64,000 nucleotides of DNA from Persicaria tinctoria. Lineage: Eukaryota > Streptophyta > Magnoliopsida > Caryophyllales > Polygonaceae. The notes under the pieces are model-generated. The model worked only from the letters and a program-made list of their open reading frames with translations. It did no database searches and had not been told where the DNA came from. The first letter of the stretch is position 1. Each line of letters begins with the position of its first letter. Shown here piece after piece: positions 8,587 through 19,200 of the stretch. The stretch lies in NCBI GenBank assembly GCA_037127255.1, contig JBANSL010000002.1, positions 96,068,519 through 96,132,518 on the forward strand, written 5' to 3'. Made by a program: the position numbers and the translations under genes.

Positions 8587-11033
8587 TATTTAATTACCCG
8601 ATCTATCAGAAGCCAAGGGTACAATGCTTCTGACAGCGATAGATTATACACCTTGCGATTAGTTAGAAGATTATTATCCATGATTGTAGTTCTCACTTGC
8701 TTATAGTTTCCCTTACTTTGATCTGATAACGAATATATCGTCCGTGTTGTAGTTAATCCTAATGTTTTTCTTTTATGTTTCACCCAAACGGACTCTTGTA
8801 CAATTCTACCATTAGAGCTATAGTAGATGATAATCAATCGGCTAAACCAAATAAATGTGTACACCTTTAGAGGGTGGGCAGTTTGTCTACTCCTCTTCCT
8901 TAAGTTAGTTTGCATTGCAATTAACACACAAATCCTACCTATCATGCTAGCCAAATTGCCACCTTCTATCAAATTTCTCCACCAAGGCCCCATTCTTACA
9001 TCAGACCTGCTCGCCCATAACTTAACAACATAAAAGCAAGTCAAAACATTTCCCAGTAATAGCATGGCCACACAATCGTAGCATAAGTCATTTAAGCATA
9101 GGTGGAATAACATTCTTCCATAATTTTTCATTACATTTTTGTTTTTAGCACTCTCCATATATGTTGTTACATCAATGAATACTATCTTGCACAGTTTATA
9201 ATTAAATCTACAATCACCTGAAACAACTGATACTCCATACATTCTTAACCATACAACATTACACCCATGTCTATTACATACAACAACAACATGAAATTTA
9301 CCCAGCCAGCCATATCTATGTTTACCATAACTTAAACTCTTCCAGCACAACACAATCCTATAATGTTTGTTAGTTTTACCCTTCAGCAAAGACGACACCA
9401 CACTAGTTCTTCCTGAACTGTTCGCACAACACCTAGGTTCACATTTGGGTAACTCTTTCATCCTTGCCAACCTCAACTGATAACACCCCAAGAGAGATGT
9501 ATCAGGAGCAGCAACTGGATTACTCACAAGGAAAAGATCACGGTTTGGCTGGGCTTTGCAGACCAAAAGGGCATCAAAGCCCTTGGTGAAATGTAGAACA
9601 CCCCCAGGAAAAACTAGTGCTGCACGATCCTTATTTACATCATCAGGGATTTCAAACTGTAGTTCCTCCTCACAAAAGGAATACTTCCATAGGTTTATAG
9701 AAAGTGAGATCAAATTCAGTAACCACACATGGCAAAATGGTAGGCTAATTTGAGTCAAGGAATACCACCTCAAACAGAGCAAAGAAGGCACATTGCAGTT
9801 TCTTACCAGTTTCTTATATGTACAGGGGATTCTTTTCACAAAATTAGAGCCAACAGACCCCTTCAAACCTTTTTTCCTTTGCCCGACATCACCGGAGAAT
9901 GATAACTCCTCAGTCTCATTGCTTTTGGCAAGATTTAGTTTGCCCTTTCGGATAGACTTCTCAAAATTATATCGCAAAACGAACCTGTTAATTAAATCAG
10001 AGGTAGACATAGACTCATACCTGATCCAAAACCGAAACAACTTGGCCTCTAAGAGTTTGCCAGTGAAAGCTGAGAACGGAGAGATACGATCCAACCCAAT
10101 TCCACGAAACGACATCAGCCCTAGCCAGATGATGCCGATCAACCATAAACTCTTTTCAGGGTTGGACATCAAATACCCAATTCGCACCACCGTTTTCAAC
10201 TTCAGAGTTTCCTCATAATCATCATCGGAGACAGACATCTCCTCATAGAGTTTAGAGCCCTCCGGCTGGGTTTTAGACATTTGTGGAGCAAGATCATCTG
10301 CTACCATGTGATTTTTCCTTTTGTCAACTCCATTAGGAGCCAATAGATTTTCACAGACAGTAAAGTAGAGAGAGATTAGGCGTCTAGATATTAGACTCTT
10401 GAAGATACGAAAGATGAAATTGCAGAAATAGTAGCACCACCCCCAACGACTTTCGTAGGGTGGAGCAACCAAAACCAAAGCGAGAAGAGAAATTGAACCG
10501 GAACTAACCCTTCCACAGCCGAGAAGCGCGCAGAAATCAACATCCCGACCACAACCCCCACTAAATAGCCAACCAACTCTGAAGGAGGCGCAGCCACCCG
10601 CAAACGCCCAAATCGACACCAACATGGTTTCCGTCGAAGCCGGATTTGGCCACGGTGGAGGGCGATTAGGCCAACCCAGCGTATTCATCATCAACAAAAC
10701 TCTCCCACACCGCTGAAAGGTGAGCAGATCCGATCTATTAGGGATACACTTGAACCCTAACTCAAACCAAACTTTAGGGGAAACGAAGGGAACGAAAGGG
10801 AAATTGCCCACACAATACCACAGGGAGTACTCGAAATCAGACCAAAGAAGAGATTTAGTCCGGCCAAGATTGATTTGGGAAGGGATTAACCACTCGGAGA
10901 GGAAGGAGATCAGCCACAATTTCTTAGACTCGATCGATTTAGGTTTTTTTTGAGAAATTTGTTCAAGGGGGGTGTGGAAAGGGGGGGAGGCACAAGCGCG
11001 TGCCGCGCGTTCTTCTCGTGGAAGGGTTCTCAT
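8586..11033 (-). CDS. LINE ORF1 of unknown fold, 815 codons, TAATG junction with ORF2
   Basis: The frame is open from the first ATG (11031-11033) to TAA at 8586-8588; the final A of the stop is the A of the ORF2 start (TAATG). I do not recognise the product. There is no visible CCHC zinc knuckle and no convincing DUF4283 or RRM core, which plant L1 ORF1 proteins usually carry. The N-terminal 240 residues are rich in Trp, Cys, Gly and hydrophobic residues and read like a leader region kept free of stops. A second ATG at 10305-10307 (MVADDLAPQ) opens a more protein-like part with an acidic stretch (SDDDYEETLKLKTVVR) and a basic stretch (RKKGLKGSV). A later segment reads ELQFEIPDDVNKDRAALVFP. 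About 2.4 kb without a stop in AT-rich DNA is not expected by chance. Either start could be used. Confidence 0.7.
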   Translation of the reverse strand: MRTLPREERAARACASPPFHTPLEQISQKKPKSIESKKLWLISFLSEWLIPSQINLGRTKSLLWSDFEYSLWYCVGNFPFVPFVSPKVWFELGFKCIPNRSDLLTFQRCGRVLLMMNTLGWPNRPPPWPNPASTETMLVSIWAFAGGCASFRVGWLFSGGCGRDVDFCALLGCGRVSSGSISLLALVLVAPPYESRWGWCYYFCNFIFRIFKSLISRRLISLYFTVCENLLAPNGVDKRKNHMVADDLAPQMSKTQPEGSKLYEEMSVSDDDYEETLKLKTVVRIGYLMSNPEKSLWLIGIIWLGLMSFRGIGLDRISPFSAFTGKLLEAKLFRFWIRYESMSTSDLINRFVLRYNFEKSIRKGKLNLAKSNETEELSFSGDVGQRKKGLKGSVGSNFVKRIPCTYKKLVRNCNVPSLLCLRWYSLTQISLPFCHVWLLNLISLSINLWKYSFCEEELQFEIPDDVNKDRAALVFPGGVLHFTKGFDALLVCKAQPNRDLFLVSNPVAAPDTSLLGCYQLRLARMKELPKCEPRCCANSSGRTSVVSSLLKGKTNKHYRIVLCWKSLSYGKHRYGWLGKFHVVVVCNRHGCNVVWLRMYGVSVVSGDCRFNYKLCKIVFIDVTTYMESAKNKNVMKNYGRMLFHLCLNDLCYDCVAMLLLGNVLTCFYVVKLWASRSDVRMGPWWRNLIEGGNLASMIGRICVLIAMQTNLRKRSRQTAHPLKVYTFIWFSRLIIIYYSSNGRIVQESVWVKHKRKTLGLTTTRTIYSLSDQSKGNYKQVRTTIMDNNLLTNRKVYNLSLSEALYPWLLIDRVIK

Positions 11034-11066
11034 TTTTACTCCAATCAACCTTATAACTCAAGTATT

Positions 11067-11456
11067 GATTAAAGGCATGTATTCTTATACTTTTCTTTTC
11101 TTTAAGAGAGAGAAAACATTCGATACAATTATACATGTTTAAATATATTGAGAGATCAAATAAATCGGTTGATGAATATATCATCATTAAAAAAAAAGGT
11201 AAAAAAAACATATAAAAAAAACTATCAATGTTCGAAACTGACCCTAAAATCAAAACACAACTCTGGAAGGTTGAGATGAAAGATGACTTATCAAGGAATA
11301 ACATTTTAAAATAGTCAATTGGAGGAGTTTATAAGTCTTGAAAAACAACTACTCCGTATAATTATAACAAATTTGATATCGAAAAAAAAAAAGTAAATCA
11401 CACATCCACAATCACAACTCTACCAACCAAACTACCGATCAAAATCAAAATTTGTT
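11067..11456. other. AT-rich intergenic sequence with retroposon target site
   Basis: I see no gene here. The segment ends with the 13-bp target copy (11444-11456, ATCAAAATTTGTT) of the retroposon that follows. Confidence 0.5.
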
Positions 11457-12804
11457 CAAAAACTTTATAGATAGAGGGGCTCTCTAGAAACCCAACCCCC
11501 AATTGTGTACCTAGGGTTTTCTCCCTCCTTGAATCCCCCTTTTCTGTGTAATAGTTGATGAAATCAACTGGGCGAGGAAGAGGGATGCAACGACGTACGA
11601 CACACAACGACGTACCTAGGGTTTTCTCCCTCCTTGAATCCCCCTGATTTTGGGATTTACTGGATCTGATTATCATTTGGTCTCCCCCTCTCGAATGTCA
11701 ATCTAGGCTCTCCTCTTCAATTGTTTGCGTCATTCGGGGTGGGTCACTGGCTTCTCGTTTTCAATTGGGCGGTTCTTCCTTGTTGGTGGCATGGAGTATT
11801 TATGTGTAGGCGGCTTGGTTGCAGGCGTCTGGTGGGCGTCGATGGCCGCTCCGTTGGCTCCTTCCTTTCTCCTCTCCTCTTTCGCCCGCATCCTCTCCTC
11901 CGGGTTGTTGGCTTCCCATTGCATCAACGCTACTTTCCTCGCCGTCGGTGGGTGGCCTGACGGCGGCGCTGTCCTCCGCGCTCGGTTGGGTCGACGCTAT
12001 CCTCATTTAACATTAGTTGTGCACTTGTGTGTCGTACGTCGTTGCATCCCTCTTCCTTGGGCCCAAATGTCTTTGCTTGGGCCCGAGGAGGCCCGTGAGT
12101 TTTGCGTTGGGCCATGCTTCTGGTCCTTCAGGCCCAAGTTCTTGGTCATTCGGGCCCAAGTCTTTGGACATTTGGGCCCAAATCCTTGGTCATTCGGGCC
12201 CAAGTTTGGGTCATTCGGGTCTAAGTTTGGGTCCTATTGGGCCCAAGGATGTGGAGTTGTCAAAAAAAAAAAGTGTAAACCCACCCGAAAGGGTAGTCTA
12301 AGTCCCGAAAGGGTTTGAGAAAATCCCACAAGGGCTTGTCGATACTTTTGCAGGTGAAAGCTTGATGGCGTTTTGTTCGAGCAGTTTGCGGCTTTGCTTC
12401 CAATGTTTCTAAGAGATCTTCTGCTTGGTTGAGGGGCGTGGAGTCTGTAGTGGGGTCTGGCTGGGGTTGAGGTGGTGCGCTCAAGGCAACTCCATATTCG
12501 GGATAGAGTTTCCTTGGAGTTCGTCTGCACTACCCACAGGAGTTAGTGTCCTGCTGTACTACTGGGCTGCGGTGCTACTGTTCGGTGATGCTTGGTTGCG
12601 TTCTTCGATGACTTCCTCAGCTTTTCAAGTGTTAGGTCTTCTTGGAACGTTTGTTGTAGAGTTTATTTCTGTTTGGTTCTTTACGCCTCTTTTTTGTATT
12701 TATGTCTTTAGGTTGCTCTGTTAGACGGTTTGCCGTCTGCCGACTTCGGTCGGCCTCTCGATGAGTCAGGCCTGTCCGAATTTGTACCTAATCAAAAAAA
12801 AAAA
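11457..12804 (+). mobile_element. Non-autonomous poly(A) retroposon with internal direct and inverted repeats
   Basis: The element is 1348 bp, much more GC-rich than its flanks, and ends in CCTAATC plus poly(A) (12790-12804). It is flanked by ATCAAAATTTGTT at 11444-11456 and 12805-12817, a TSD typical of LINE-driven insertion. Within it I see a 34-bp perfect direct repeat (11507-11540 and 11612-11645, starting GTACCTAGGG), a 33-bp perfect inverted repeat (11575-11607 against 12025-12057) and six GGGCCCAA-bearing units of 20-24 bp (about 12122-12247). No reverse transcriptase or other known domain is encoded; the 197-codon plus frame at 11725-12318 spans the repeats and is probably fortuitous. 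It must be mobilised in trans. Confidence 0.75.
12122..12247 (+). repeat. GGGCCCAAG-type tandem repeat, about six units
   Basis: Imperfect units of about 20-24 bp are built on TTGGTCATTCGGGCCCAAG. They sit inside the retroposon at 11457-12804 and carry the palindrome GGGCCC in nearly every unit. Confidence 0.75.
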
Positions 12805-12928
12805 ATCAAAATTTGTTGAATCATCATCTCTCCATTGGTGGACTACTGAATTTTAAAATGCATAAATGGCATAAAAATTTAATCAAATTAGTAATGGCAT
12901 TTTTGTTAGATTTGCACATTGGAATTTA

Positions 12929-13046
12929 TTTTGTGTAGTTCTTTTGTTGTATTAGGTAACTGTATTCTGTTTCCATGTTGTATTTTCTTTTGCTATGTTG
13001 TATGTTTAGACGGCATTATTTCCTAATCAAAAAAAAAAAAAAAAAA
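12929..13046 (+). mobile_element. Short 5'-truncated LINE tail with near-perfect TSD
   Basis: A 118-bp T-rich insertion ends in CCTAATC followed by an A-run of 18 (13029-13046). It is flanked by CACATTGGAATTTA (12915-12928) and CACATTCGAATTTA (13047-13060), matching at 13 of 14 positions. It contains no coding sequence, only what looks like a LINE 3' UTR. It lies within 200 bp of the WDR6-like start codon, so it may sit in that gene's promoter. Confidence 0.65.
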
Positions 13047-13238
13047 CACATTCGAATTTAATACTGGTTTTTGCTAATTTTGAACTTTGCGGGTAGTTTT
13101 TTTTGCAAATTGTCTTATTTAGCGGGTTGTTTTTATAAACCACTAGATTGCATAAACCCTTGCTGGGTTTCCTTGAGCTTGCGAGTTTGCAAGTTGCAAC
13201 TGCCCAAACCCATCGCCGTTCTGTAATCTCCACAAACA

Positions 13239-16200
13239 ATGGCGGATTCGATCAAATGGAGTTTGGAGAGGAGTCAGTACTTCGGTGAAGTATCAGCTCT
13301 CTCCTTTCTCCCGCTCCCTTCCTACTACTCTCCTCTTCCTTATCTCCTCGCCGGTACTGTACTCCTCTCTTTCGGTCCTGAAGCTTTAAAAATGGTGAAA
13401 ACGATTGCTGAAATCTGCACACTCTGCACTAATTCCAAGCCTTTTTGTTTTAAACAGGAACGGGGTCACAGATTTTGCTATTCGACTTGAATTCGGGGAG
13501 GCTGCTGAAATCGTTTGACGTGTTTGAAGGTATTCGTGTCCACGGAATTTCTTGTGGCGTCGTGGAGTCTGTAGAAGATCAGCTGCACGCCCCGGTTTCT
13601 GCTAAGATTGTTGTTTACGGGGAGAGGAGAGTGAAAGTGTTCGCCCTTCGATTCGAGTTGGTGTCGAAATCCGAAGGCCAGTTTGATGTCTTAATCGATA
13701 TGCCATTGTTGCAGTTGCTGCCTAGGTTTAGCCATTGGGTCCTGGATGTGTCCTTTTTGAAGGTCAATTGGAAATCATGATTGGAAATTGTGGTTGTTGG
13801 ATATGGTTTTCAAATCACCGGTCCACTGAATTTGCTTTCCTGACTTCACTCTTGATGGTTTTTGTAGGGTGAAAATGGATGTCAATGTCTTGCTGTAGGT
13901 TGTAGTGATAATTCTGTCCATATCTGGAACGTTTTAGGATCATCTGTAGAGCTTCAAGTTAAATGTTCAGGTTCGTTCTATCTAATTGTTGCCCTTGGCC
14001 TTGATTTTATCTTCTATTTTTCAAATGCTTGCTGTTGTTTACTTATATCAAGTTTGTGTGAGAATTCATCTTGTTTATACTTTCATTTCTTTTGTTCACT
14101 CAAAATGCAGAGAAGTGTCTTCTTTACTCAATGCGATTATGGGGTCACGAACTTGAATCTCTCCGTGTTGCTGCAGGAACTATTTTTAATGAGGTAAGCA
14201 CATATATAAGCAGTTGATGATCTTAAAGCTGCCATTATCTTAGCAATTATTTTCCAAAAAAATGCAATATCACTTATAATTTTGCACTTTAGAGAGGATA
14301 CAAATCATACAATTTTATTTTGGTCAAGAGATTGGAAGTTTTGAATTTTTGGTTTTCAACTCTGCTCTCATTGTGCTTTTGTAATTATTTTTATACTTCC
14401 TTGCCTTATGTGCAGGAGGTTTTGTAATCTATAGTGCCATATGTTTTCTACTTATCAATTGCCTTGTCATTTGACTCACCTGCACTAAATTATTTTTGAA
14501 GAGGCGGTAATTTCCTGATAGTTAAATTTTATTTAATCAGGTTGTTGTATGGAAAGTGATTCATCAGCGTTGTACAAATCATCTAACAAATACAGCTAAA
14601 GATCCAGAAAGTGGAAGTCAATATGAAGCCACTCTCCAGATTGATTCACAAAAATATGCAGCCAGTATTATCTGTAGACTTTTGGGGCATCAGGGATCAA
14701 TATTTCGCATATCCTGGTCTGCCGATGGATCCAAACTGGTTTCCGTCTCTGATGACCGCAGGTAAATTGATGTGCCACTTTCTTGTGCACCTTCTCTTTA
14801 CCCTGTTCCAAAAAAGGATTTCCGGTAGATGGAGACTGATTTATAATTTGCAGTGCACGAGTCTGGAATATTGACGCAGAGACAAATCCAGATGATGATT
14901 CAACAAATCGTGATAGTGCTTTCTCATCCAGTCTTGTGCTATACGGACATAATGCTCGGGTGTGGGACTGCTGCATATCGGACTCTGTAAGCTCCATGTA
15001 GAAGCACTTTCTTATACATTCGCTGTGCATCTGAATCTGACTGCTATTGCATTACACTAGTATATGTATATCATTGTAAGCCACCAGGCCCACCACATCT
15101 TTTGACTGCCATATTGTTGATCTTTTCTGTTGCTTTCCCTTTTCTCTTTGACACTTGTTGGCTTTATATTTCCACATGTTCCTTCGTTATTGTGATTGTT
15201 GGCTTGAATAAAATGTCTCTCTGTTCACCAAGCTCCGTATTCATTCAAAAATGATTTGGTAAGAATAGGTTGATTTGTTCATTTTCATGCTTTTATTTTT
15301 TATTTCTAATTTATTTTTTGTTTGTGGTGCAAGCTAATGGTAACTGCTGGAGAGGACTGTACATGCCGATTGTGGGGATCGGATGGTAGTGAACTGAAGA
15401 TTGTTAAGGAGCACATGTGAGTTGAAATTTGGTTTGATGGAAAAAAATCTCCATTGAAAAGTCATGATTTTTTCTTTTCCTTTCCCTTTTCCTTTATTTG
15501 ATTGAAAGGGAATTCCTCATTTTACCAAATAGCCAATGTGCAGAAATTTATTTTGGATCCATCCGTCCATATGAGCCTAAATTCAAACAACAGTTGAGTT
15601 GAAATCAAGCATTTAGAGCTTTTCCTTGGCCATTTCACTTCTGTATGTTGTTCTCTGTACTGGTTTATTAATTATTGGCTTTGCCTTTTGTAGATTTCAA
15701 GAATCATTTTCTCCCATTACTCCTGCTGTATGAAACTCATCTTACATTTTTAAAGTAGGATATAACACCAACCTGTTTATATCTTAATATTAGAATAATA
15801 ATGTCTTGATTATCTTGGTATCTTCTCTGTCTTTCTGTGTCTTCTGACTTGGATATTTAGAATATCTCCAATAGTTTAATGCACGAATACAGGAATGAAG
15901 CAACTTAACACTCAATGGAGTTATGATTGAGTTTCTCTTATACTTTTTAAATCAGGTGATGGATATATTTGTTATCATGCAGAGGAAGGGGCATATGGCG
16001 ATGTTTGTATGATCCACAGTATTCCCTTCTTGTTACTGCGGGGTTTGACTCTGCAATCAAAGTTCGTCAACTCAGCACCTCCTTGCCTAAGAGTGTAGAG
16101 AACTTTGATGAGGCCACTGAAGGAATGAAAGAATTCCTTACACTTTCTCTCCCAAATTCATCAGAGTCTGCTGGGTTTATGGACAGGTCAGTGACAGTCT

Positions 16201-19200
16201 TTATGTTATTTGTTCCCGTTAGTCTAAATTCTAGGATAAACCTTTTTTTTTAATAAAAAATATGCTACTTATGCATTCTCAAGGTCAGTGTAAGTGATTA
16301 TGTTATGAACACCCTGTTCTCTCTACACCAAGATTGACCCTGCTGTTAGTCATCTAATAGATATTGATATGAACATTTGGCGATCTTCATATGTGAGAAA
16401 GACTTGGGATGTGGGTGTCTATAACATTGATACATCCTACACTGGCATTTGTTATTATAGTCTCACTTTACCTTTTAAATTTCCTGTAAAATTTTCCTTT
16501 CATGTCTGTTACAGTCTCGCTTTTAACTTTCTTGCAGTAGAAGTGAATATGTACGCTGCTTGCAGTTTGCTTCTGATGATATGATATACATTGCGACAAA
16601 TCATGGTATTGTGTATCATGTTCAGATTTCTGAATCTGGGAATGTGAAATGGAACCAATTGTTCCATGTGAGTGACGGAATTCAAATAATCTGCATGGAT
16701 TTGTTCGTGGATAGCCTATCAGTGCAGTCCACCGGTGTTGAGCATTGGGTTGCTGTTGGTGATGGCAAAGGAGGTGTGACTATTTTAAAGATCATATTTA
16801 AAAATTGCTCTCCCAAAGTGGATCTTATAATCAAGTGGCAAGCTGAAGCAGAGAGACAGCTCTTAAGGGTATATTGGTGCAAATCACTAGGAAATGGGTA
16901 AGGATCATCTCAAGCGTTTAGTTATGGATTTTTCAAGCATTTCTACGAGTTTCTAGGGAACCATATCTATCTTTATGCTCTAGAAACAGTTGAACTTGAG
17001 TACCACACTTTGTTATCGTCTACGATTTTATCACAGCATCCTGCCAATCTTTAATGTTCAGGGTTGTAGAGGTTTCTTGGGCTTCCTTATATCATCTTTG
17101 AAGGATATCAAAGCTCAATTATCATTTTAATCACTACTTTCAGGTATCTCTTTACATCAGATCCTAGAGGAAGTCTGAAGTTGTGGAGGCTACTTCATTC
17201 TCGACAAGCTTCTTCAGAGTGTTGTGTGATCGATCCTAGTGGATGCCTTGTAACAGAATTCAAGTCCTCTTTTGGAGCAAGGATTATGTGTTTGGATGTG
17301 TCAATTGAGGAAAAGGTATTTGTTCCACTCTTCTTGAGTTAGAATGATAGGTTAGTGGGTTCTAACTACTTAGTGCTCCTATGGGAATAGTCCTGTGCGA
17401 TTTTAAAGTTGTGTCATATTAATTAATAGAGGTGCCTAAATTAATTTTGGAGGATTTGAGCCTGCCTTTTGCTGAACCATACAAGGTATTATGATAGCTT
17501 ATATCAACTATTACAGGTGCTGGTGTGTGGAGATTTGCGTGGCAATCTAACCCTGTTCCCGTTGTCAGGGAGTAGATTGCTTAGTACATCTGTGGAACCG
17601 ATGGAGAAGATACCTCCTGTGACTAGTTTCAAAGGAGCCCATGGAATCTCCGCTGTAGCCAGCATTTCATTTGCTAGATTCAGCTCCCAGTTGGTTGAAA
17701 TTTGCTCGGTACGTTAACCGAAGCTCCCCTACCCCAGCCACTTTTGCTTTTATTTTTGAGAACCTCTTTCCCTTCTTAGGAAACTTATGGTTCTCTTCTT
17801 TCTTTTACTTCTTCAGTGCCTGTTGTTGATAAGTTATGGCATTTTCATTGTCATTCTTGAGTGATGATGTAATAAGTTTGCCTATCCTAAAGTTCCTACA
17901 CCCAACTTCCCAGGATTAGATACATCAATGGCTACTGTTTTTCCATTTCATTCTATAAATTGAAATCACTATATGATCTATCAATCATGTTTAGATTTTT
18001 ATTTTATTTTGCAGAATCGTTTATAAATTTTTGGGGTGAATTTTTGGCCTTTAATGCACTGACAAATTCTTAATCAGTTGTGCAACTTGATCTCCCTCAC
18101 ATCACATGTATCCCATAGTTTTCTCTCACATATATTCTAAGTTCCTTCTTACATCCTTTTTTGTTTATAATATTGTTAGTCATATACATCCATCTTCTGA
18201 TTTTGTAATTTTACGTGTTTAGACTGGAGCTGATGGATGCGTCTGCTATCTTGAATATGATCAAGATCAACAAATCTTGGAATTTGTGGGAATGAAGCAA
18301 GTCAAAGAACTAAGTCTGGTCGAATCTATCTATACCAGCAGTAGTTGTCTTGATTCAGCTGATAGCAGTTATGCTGTTGGTTTCTCATCAGCAGATTTTC
18401 TGGTGTGGAATTTACTGACAGAAGCAAAGGTATCACATCCTTCATTCCTTTCTCTATTCATGTTATAAATTTCAGCACCTGAAGAATGCATGTTTGATAT
18501 AGGTCGTGCAAGTTACATGCGGTGGATGGCGACGTCCGCATTCTTACTACCTTGGTTGTATACCTGAAAGGAAAAATTGCTTTGCATACGTTAAGGTATG
18601 GTTGTTGTTGCTTCTTCTCCTTGTGTTAGGGGTTAATTATTTAATTCAGTTTTTAATTTTCAGTTGTAGACATTCTTTTCAGAAAGCAATTTTTCCTTTA
18701 CAGAAAATGGGAAAACTTGAAAGTTCTGTGATGCTCTTGTACTTTTTTCTTCCTTTTGTAGGATGAAATCATCTGTGTTCATAGGCAATCACTAAAAGAG
18801 GTTGACCAGATGATTCTGCCTCGAAATATCCATTTGCAATTTCACGGAAGAGAGATACACTGTGTACGTTTTATTTTAACAAATACAAGGCAGAATAGTT
18901 GCTCCAAGTTGAGCTGGATTGCTACTGGCTGTGAAGACGGTACTGTGAGGTTGACCAGGTATATTACAAAAATTTTCTTCCAAAATTGAGGCATTTGTTT
19001 CCGATCTTCTTTCAGTGCTTCAGCAATTAGGTTATTATTTTGTTTTAAATGTTACATCTTATTGGATGAAATGAGTTGTTCAACTGTGGGGAATTAATTA
19101 GCTATGTAATGGCTCAGGTATTGTTCTGGTATTGAGAACTGGTCTGCATCAAAGTTACTAGGGGAGCATGTTGGTGGTTCAGCTGTGAGGTCGTTATATT

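Larger units (their letters stand above)
4426..11051 (-). mobile_element. Full-length L1-type LINE, 6626 bp, perfect 15-bp TSD
   Basis: The element is bounded by the perfect direct repeat TATAACTCAAGTATT at 4411-4425 and 11052-11066 and ends in an A-run (T-run at 4426-4437). On the minus strand it carries two ORFs that meet at TAATG (8584-8588): an 820-codon ORF1 and a 1373-codon ORF2. Both are intact, and the TSD has no mismatch, so the insertion looks young. The first ATG lies only about 18 nt inside the 5' end, so the promoter must be internal or supplied by the flank. It landed 11 bp from the TSD of the truncated LINE at 3990-4384. ORF2 has the usual plant L1 domain order including RNase H; ORF1 is atypical and has its own entry. 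Confidence 0.93.

Noticed and set aside
11725..12318. 197-codon open plus frame in the GC-rich retroposon
   Set aside because: It runs across the inverted repeat and the GGGCCCAA array, starts near no Kozak-like context and resembles no protein; overlapping frames are equally open because of GC content.
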